A stretch of DNA of 64,000 nt, taken from NCBI RefSeq assembly GCF_022201045.2, contig NC_068559.1, positions 24,311,501 through 24,375,500 of the forward strand, in the 5' to 3' direction. This DNA is from Citrus sinensis. Taxonomy: Eukaryota; Streptophyta; Magnoliopsida; Sapindales; Rutaceae. How positions within the stretch are numbered: position 1 is the stretch's first letter; every line of letters starts with the position of its first letter. Made by a program: the position numbers and the translations under genes. The notes below the pieces were generated by a model. That model saw only the letters and a list, made by a program, of their open reading frames with translations. It searched no databases and was not told the DNA's origin. Of the stretch, positions 58,741 through 64,000 are shown piece after piece.

Positions 58741-58834
58741 AAGTTTTGCTACGACAGGCAGCCTGTCGCACCAAGTTTTGCTGCGACAGGCAGCCTGTCG
58801 CACCAAGTTTTGCTGCGACAGGCAGCCTGTCGCC
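58741..58834. repeat. right palindromic array of the MULE (3 x 32 bp)
   Basis: Three near-identical 32-bp units, AAGTTTTGCT(A/G)CGACAG..., each with the perfect palindrome GCGACAGGCAGCCTGTCGC. The array lies 68 bp upstream of the transposase start codon. Confidence 0.92.
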
Positions 58835-59156
58835 AGATTCAGATTCACCCGACTGAGTTCAGTAAGTTCAAAAAATAATTCATACCAGTAAGTGATGTCG
58901 ATTTGTGTTGAATCTGGATAGATTATGATCGGATATCACTTTTACAGTTGTCTTTTGCGGTCGCCGTTGGCTGATGATTCAAGAATGAAAAGCTGCTTTT
59001 GGTTTGGCGAGATGGGAGAAACAATGTTGGTTTTGTTTTGTAAAGAAGGGTAATTTGGGAAGAAAGGCTTGTGTTTGGCTAATGTTGATAGAAAAAAATT
59101 GAGAGGGTTAATTACGAAAATAATAAAATATTAATGGTTATTTTTGTAAATTTCCC

Positions 59157-59809
59157 AATCTTATTGTATCAACCCTGATGCATGAATCAAGCATCAAAAT
59201 CTTCTCACAAGATAAAAATAAAAAGGGATTTAACAACTTCACTTCAAAGACCTCACATCTATGAATTCTTGATGGAAGGCTATTTAAACAGGAGAAGAAA
59301 ATTAGGATTTTTGGTCATTATTAAAAGGCTATTTAAATTTAAACCTAGGGATATGCAAAATATTACAAGAAAAAATAAATGTACTACAAAGTAACTCACT
59401 CTTACAATTTTTGCCGTGAGAGTAAATCCCCAAACTTTTCATGACTTGCTTGAAAAATTTTAAGGAACTGCAACTTTTGTTTTGTTTTTTTCCTGCAGGA
59501 ATCCCGTGGCCTTAGATTGAAGAAGAATCCATGTAAATACTAAAAAAGAAGTAATTCAGGCTTTCATTTACTATCCATTTGATGATAAAAAGTAAGAATC
59601 CTATATCTCATGAGTTGAGCCAGAATTACGAAGAGATGAAAGAGGGCCCCAACACCAGCAAAAGTTTTTTAACGAAAGAGAGAGAGAGAGGGATTGATAT
59701 AGTATTACATTCAATATATTTTACAGTGACTTAAAATTCACTTATTATCCTACACTGAAAAATTGGATTATAAGTTATATAATAAATGTAATTTAGGAAA
59801 ACCCTTTAG
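59157..59809. other. spacer between MULE and tandem array
   Basis: AT-rich, with a (GA)n run near 59679-59692. No coding or RNA gene is seen. Confidence 0.55.
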
Positions 59810-60196
59810 TCATATGAATTTTCTAATTTTTTTCTTCGAACAATTTTCATAGTATTTTATTATCTTCGTGGTGATAAAATTTAACACAAACAAAAAAGGT
59901 AGTGATTTTACGGTTGGAACAAGTTTTTTAGTAAAAATAATTTGTTATCAGAGTGTTAAGAGATTATTAGGAAAACTATAGAAGAAAAGTGGTGAAATCC
60001 AGAGTAAAAGAAATATTACTCCCTAAATACATTGCATTTTAATTTTTTTTTTTAAAAATGTCCTAATATTTATTGATATTTAAACAGAAAAATTAAATAG
60101 AAAGATGAAAAAAATCCCTACAAAACTATACGGCTTTAACGAAATGATAAAATAATGAAGTAACACTAGCTATAGTACATTTTTCATGCAAATTAT

Positions 60197-60418
60197 TATT
60201 ATTTTTTTGTTTTGACCACGAGGTATCTTGAGGAAAGTCCCAACTGTGGGAGGCACCTTTAAGCTCGTACCACAACTCAAATTAGAAGTCCCCGCTCGAA
60301 CCGAGAGACACAGATTCTCCCAACAAATGCGACTTCCCTGCGACTCGAACTGGGGAGCAAACTCAATCAAGCCACTTAAGGGAACTGCATTGTCAGTGGA
60401 GCCAACACTTTGTTGGTT
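60197..60418 (-). mobile_element. SINE-like insert, array copy 1
   Basis: On the minus strand it contains tRNA-like boxes (AGTTCGAGTCGC, GGTTCGAGCGGGG) downstream of GTGGCTTGATTGAG. It is flanked by the 16-bp direct repeat TTTTCATGCAAATTAT at 60181-60196 and 60419-60434. Confidence 0.65.
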
Positions 60419-60500
60419 TTTTCATGCAAATTATAATATCACATACTGCTGCTTTAGTCTCTTTTTCGTACCAACAACAACCTTGCTGCGCTAGACTTTG

Positions 60501-60534
<34 letters not shown>

Positions 60535-61043
60535 GGACAAGACTGTCGAGGCCTATGCCCCGTCACATGGCACTGTGGCCCCGTCCACCCTTTTCTCACT
60601 TCTGACTAACCAAACCACCGTGCAGCCCTCGTGACCGCGTCCCCCCTTTCCATGTCGTCTCTTATTCATATGAATTTTCTATTTTTTTTTCTTCGAACAA
60701 TTTTCATAGTATTTTATTATCTTCGTGGTGATAAAATTTAACACAAACAAAAAAGGTAGTGATTATACGGTTGGAACAAGTTTTTTAGTAAAAAAATTTG
60801 TTATCAGAGATTATTAGGAAAACTATAGAGGAAAAGTGGTGAAATCCAGAGTAAAAGAAATATTACTCTCTAAATACATTACATTTCAATTTTTTTAAAA
60901 ATAAGTGTCCTAATATTTACTGATATTTAAACAGAAAAACTAAATAGAAAGATGAAAAAAATCCCTACAAAACTATACGGCTTTAACGAAAGGATAAAAT
61001 AACGAAGTAACACAAGCTATAGTATATTTTTCATGCAAATTAT

Positions 61044-61265
61044 TTTTTTTTTTTGGTTTTGACCATGAGGTATCTTGGGGAGGGTCCCAACTATGGGAGG
61101 CACCTTTAAGCTCGTACCACAACTCAGATTAGAAGTCCCCACTCGAACCGAGAGATACAGATTCTCCCAAAAAATGCGACTTCCCTGCGACTCGAACTGG
61201 GGAGCAAACTCAATCAAGCCACTTAATGAAACTTCATTGTCAGTGGAGCCAACACTTTGTTGGTT
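61044..61265 (-). mobile_element. SINE-like insert, array copy 2
   Basis: Same insert and the same 16-bp flanking repeats (61028-61043 and 61266-61281). Confidence 0.65.
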
Positions 61266-61347
61266 TTTTCATGCAAATTATAATATCACATGCTGCTGCT
61301 TTAGTATCTTTTTCGTACCAACAACAACCTCGCTAAGCTAGACTTTG

Positions 61348-61386
<39 letters not shown>

Positions 61387-62005
61387 CAAAACTGTCGCGG
61401 CCTATGCCCCGTCACATGGCACTGTGGCCCCGTCCACCATTTTCTCACTTTTGACTAACCAAACCACCGTGCAGCCCTCATGACCGCGTCCCCCCTTTCC
61501 ATGTCGTCTCCTAGTCACCAGTCATCTCTCGCCCTCGTGACCGCGTCCCCCCTTTCCATGTTGTCTCTTAGTCACTAGTCATCTCTCGCCCTCGTGACCC
61601 CGTCCCCCCTTTCCATGTCGTCTCTTATTCATATGAATTTTCTAATTTTTTTTCTTCGAACAATTTTCATAGTATTTTATTATCTTCGTGGTGATAAAAT
61701 TTAACACAAACAAAAAAGGTAGTGATTTTATGGTTGAAACAAGTTTTTTAGTAAAAAAATTTGTTATTAGAGATTATTAGGAAAACTATAGAGGAAAAGT
61801 GGTGAAATCCAAAGTAAAAGAAATATTACTCCCTAAATACATTACATTTAAATTTTTTAAAAATAAGTGTCCTAATATTTACTGATATTTAAACAGAAAA
61901 ATTAAATAGAAAGATGACAAAAATCCCTACAAAACTATACGGCTTTAACGAAAGGATAAAATAACGAAGTAACACTAGCTATAGTCTATTTTTCATGCAA
62001 ATTAT

Positions 62006-62226
62006 TATTTTTTTTAGTTTTGACCACGAGGTATTTTGGGGAGGGTCCCAACTGTGGGAGGCACCTTTAAGCTCGTACCACAACTCAGATTAGAAGTCCC
62101 CGCTTGAACCGAGAGACACAGATTCTCCCAACAAATGCGACTTCCTTGCGACTCGAACTGGGGAGCAAACTCAATCAAGCCACTTAAGGGAACTTCATTG
62201 TCAGTGGAGCCAACACTTTGTTGGTT
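62006..62226 (-). mobile_element. SINE-like insert, array copy 3
   Basis: Same insert and flanking repeats (61990-62005 and 62227-62242). Confidence 0.65.
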
Positions 62227-62307
62227 TTTTCATGCAAATTATAATATCACATACTGCTGCTTTAGTCTCTTTTTCGTACCAACAACAACCTCGCTAAGCT
62301 AGACTTT

Positions 62308-62360
<53 letters not shown>

Positions 62361-62924
62361 GGACAAGACTGTCGCGGCCTATGCCCCGTCACATGGCACT
62401 GTGGCCCCGTCCACCATTTTCTCACTTCTGACTAGCCAAACCACCGTGCAGCCCTCGTGACCGCGTCCCCCCTTTCCATGTCGTCTCTTAGTCACCAGTC
62501 ATCTCTCGCCTTCGTGACCGCGTCCCCTTTTCCATGTCGTCTCTTATTCATATGAATTTTCTAATTTTTTTTCTTCGAACAATTTTCATAGTATTTTATT
62601 ATCTTCGTGGTGATAAAATTTAACAGAAACAAAAAAGGTAGTGATTTTATGGTTGGAACAAATTTTTTAGTAAAAAATTTTGTTATCAGAGATTATTAGG
62701 AAAACTATAGAGGAAAAGTGGTGAAATCCAGAGTAAAAGAAATATTACTCCCTAAATACATTGCATTTTAATTTTTTTTTAAAAAGTGTCCTAATATTTA
62801 TTGATATTTAAACAGAAAAATTAAATAGAAAGATGACAAAAATCCCTACAAAATTATACGGCTTTAATGAAAGGATAAAATAACGAAGTAACACTAGCTA
62901 TAGTCTATTTTTCATGCAAATTAT

Positions 62925-63147
62925 ATTTTTTTTTTTGGTTTTGACCACGAGGTATCTTGGGGAGGGTCCCAACTATGGGAGGTACCTTTAAGCTCGTACC
63001 ACAACTCAGATTAGAAGTCCCCGCTCGAACCGAGAGATACAGATTCTCCCAACAAATGCGACTCGCCTGCGACTCGAACTGGAGAGCAAACTCAATCAAG
63101 CCGCTTAAGGGAACTTCATTCTCAGTAGAGCCAACACTTTGTTGGTT
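62925..63147 (-). mobile_element. SINE-like insert, array copy 4
   Basis: Same insert and flanking repeats (62909-62924 and 63148-63163). Confidence 0.65.
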
Positions 63148-63231
63148 TTTTCATGCAAATTATAATATCACATGCTGCTGCTTTAGTCTCTTTTTCGTAC
63201 CAACAACAACCTCGCTAAGCTAGACTTTGAT

Positions 63232-63265
<34 letters not shown>

Positions 63266-64000
63266 GGACAAGACTGTCGCGGCCTATGCCCCGTCACATG
63301 GCACTGTGGCCCTGTCCACCCTTTTCTCACTTCTGACTAACCAAACCGCCGTGCAGCCCTCATGACCGCGTCCCCCCTTTCCATGTCGTCTCTTAGTCAC
63401 CAGTCATCTCTCGCCCTCGTGACCGCGTCCCCTCTTTCCATGTCGTCTCTTATTCATATGAATTTTCTAATTTTTTTTCTTCGAACAATTTTCATAGTAT
63501 TTTATTATCTTCGTGGTGATAAAATTTAACAGAAACAAAAAAGGTAGTGATTTTACGTTTGGAACAAGTTTTTTAGTAAAAAAATTTGTTATCAGAGATT
63601 ATTAGGAAAACTATAGAGGAAAAGTGGTGAAATCAAAAGTAAAAGAAATATTACTCCCTAAATACATTGCATTTCAATTTTTTTAAAAAAGTGTCCTAAT
63701 ATTTACTGATATTTAAACAGAAAAATTAAATAAAAAGATGACAAAACTATACGGCTTTAACGAAAGGATAAAATAACGAAGTAACACTAGCTATAGTCTA
63801 TTTTTCATGCCAACACTTTGTTTCCTAGCAAATTATAATATCACATGCTGCTGCTTTAGTCTCTTTTTCATGCCAACAACAACCTCACTAAGCTAGACTT
63901 TGATTTAGAGAGAGAGAGAGAGAGAGAGACATGGACAAGACCGTCGCAGCCTATGCCCCGTCACGTGGCACTGTGGCCCCATCCACCCTTTTCTCACTTC

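Larger units (their letters stand above)
50799..59156. mobile_element. 8.4-kb Mutator-like element with Ulp1-type gene and MURA transposase
   Basis: Terminal regions start GGGAAATTTACACTAATAACC and end, inverted, with GGGAAATTTACAAAAATAACC. Similarity between the ends continues through the AT(C)AACATTAGCCA block. Inside are a plus-strand DUF1985/Ulp1 protease gene (52677-55846) and a minus-strand transposase (56037-58673) that converge, each preceded by a GC-rich palindromic array. This gene content matches the Ulp1-carrying MULE class (Kaonashi-like elements in Arabidopsis and melon). A clear 9-bp target duplication is not visible at the edges. A probable nested insertion lies near 51140-52255. 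Confidence 0.85.
59810..64000. repeat. tandem array of 0.86-0.96-kb units (five copies, last one cut by the window)
   Basis: The landmark CATATGAATTTTCT recurs at about 59811, 60667, 61630, 62549 and 63455, giving periods of roughly 856, 963, 919 and 906 bp. Each unit has an AT-rich first part, a SINE-like insert (absent from the last copy), a (GA)n tract (for example 61351-61382 and 62312-62357) and a GC-richer tail (GTCGCGGCCTATGCCCCGTC). Length differences come from the (GA)n and from a variable number of roughly 55-60-bp subrepeats in the tail (GACCGCGTCCCCCCTTTCCA). No unit encodes a recognisable protein. Confidence 0.93.

Noticed and set aside
52408-58834. CRISPR-like appearance of the palindromic arrays
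   Set aside because: The units are directly adjacent without unique spacers, and the context is a plant MULE; this is not CRISPR.
60228-63223. Repeated 88-codon ORFs (MxxVPT(M/V)GGTFK...) in the tandem array
   Set aside because: They coincide with the SINE-like insert and its duplicated flank in each unit. They look conserved only because the array is recent.

Overview
This window is nuclear DNA from a eudicot plant. It is AT-rich. Its genes have many short exons, the intergenic spaces hold plant-type DNA transposons, MITEs and SINEs, and the conserved genes match Arabidopsis proteins closely. Two groups of neighbours match Arabidopsis gene order as I remember it. BIM2, a prolyl oligopeptidase and a BSD-domain protein correspond to At1g69010-69030. 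A translin/TRAX protein, GEKO1 deacylase, a gar2-related protein and an RGF-type peptide correspond to the At2g03780-03830 neighbourhood. A woody rosid such as Citrus is possible, but the sequence alone does not settle the species.

Layout. 0-3.3 kb holds two weak small ORFs, a MITE candidate and the BIM2 promoter. 3.3-5.9 kb is BIM2 (+), a bHLH factor of brassinosteroid signalling. 8.7-13.5 kb is an S9A prolyl-oligopeptidase (-) with two GC-AG introns and one junction that cannot be spliced canonically in frame. 14.3-17.1 kb is a BSD-domain gene (-). 18.9-20.1 kb is a three-exon RGF/GOLVEN/CLEL peptide precursor (-) whose hormone-bearing last exon lies outside any ATG-initiated ORF of useful length. 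21.9-25 kb is a gar2-related gene (-) with a 907-bp hAT-type insertion in an intron. 27-32 kb is intergenic with MITEs.

32.1-36.0 kb is a structurally complete hAT transposon with perfect 8-bp target duplications, a full transposase gene and a captured fragment of a UBX/FAF-like host gene. 36.7-37.6 kb is a Pack-MULE-like element carrying the RING end of an RKP-type ubiquitin ligase. 38.7-42.9 kb is GEK1 (-), D-aminoacyl-tRNA deacylase. After a retroelement remnant and a tRNA-Val-like pseudogene comes TRAX (+, 43.9-47.2 kb).

49.5-59.2 kb is dominated by Mutator-like elements. A 1-kb non-autonomous element lies head to head with an 8.4-kb element. The larger one has a decayed DUF1985/Ulp1-protease gene and an intact-length MURA-type transposase facing each other. 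A GC-rich palindromic repeat array lies upstream of each. The second catalytic Asp of the transposase is replaced by Tyr. 59.8-64 kb is a tandem array of 0.86-0.96-kb units; four hold the same SINE-like insert with the same flanking duplication, and the last unit lacks it.

The host genes cover separate functions: brassinosteroid transcription, peptide hydrolysis, peptide hormone, tRNA quality control and small-RNA/tRNA processing. Their grouping reflects conserved synteny rather than a shared pathway. The most notable content is the concealed peptide-hormone gene and the gene-carrying transposons.
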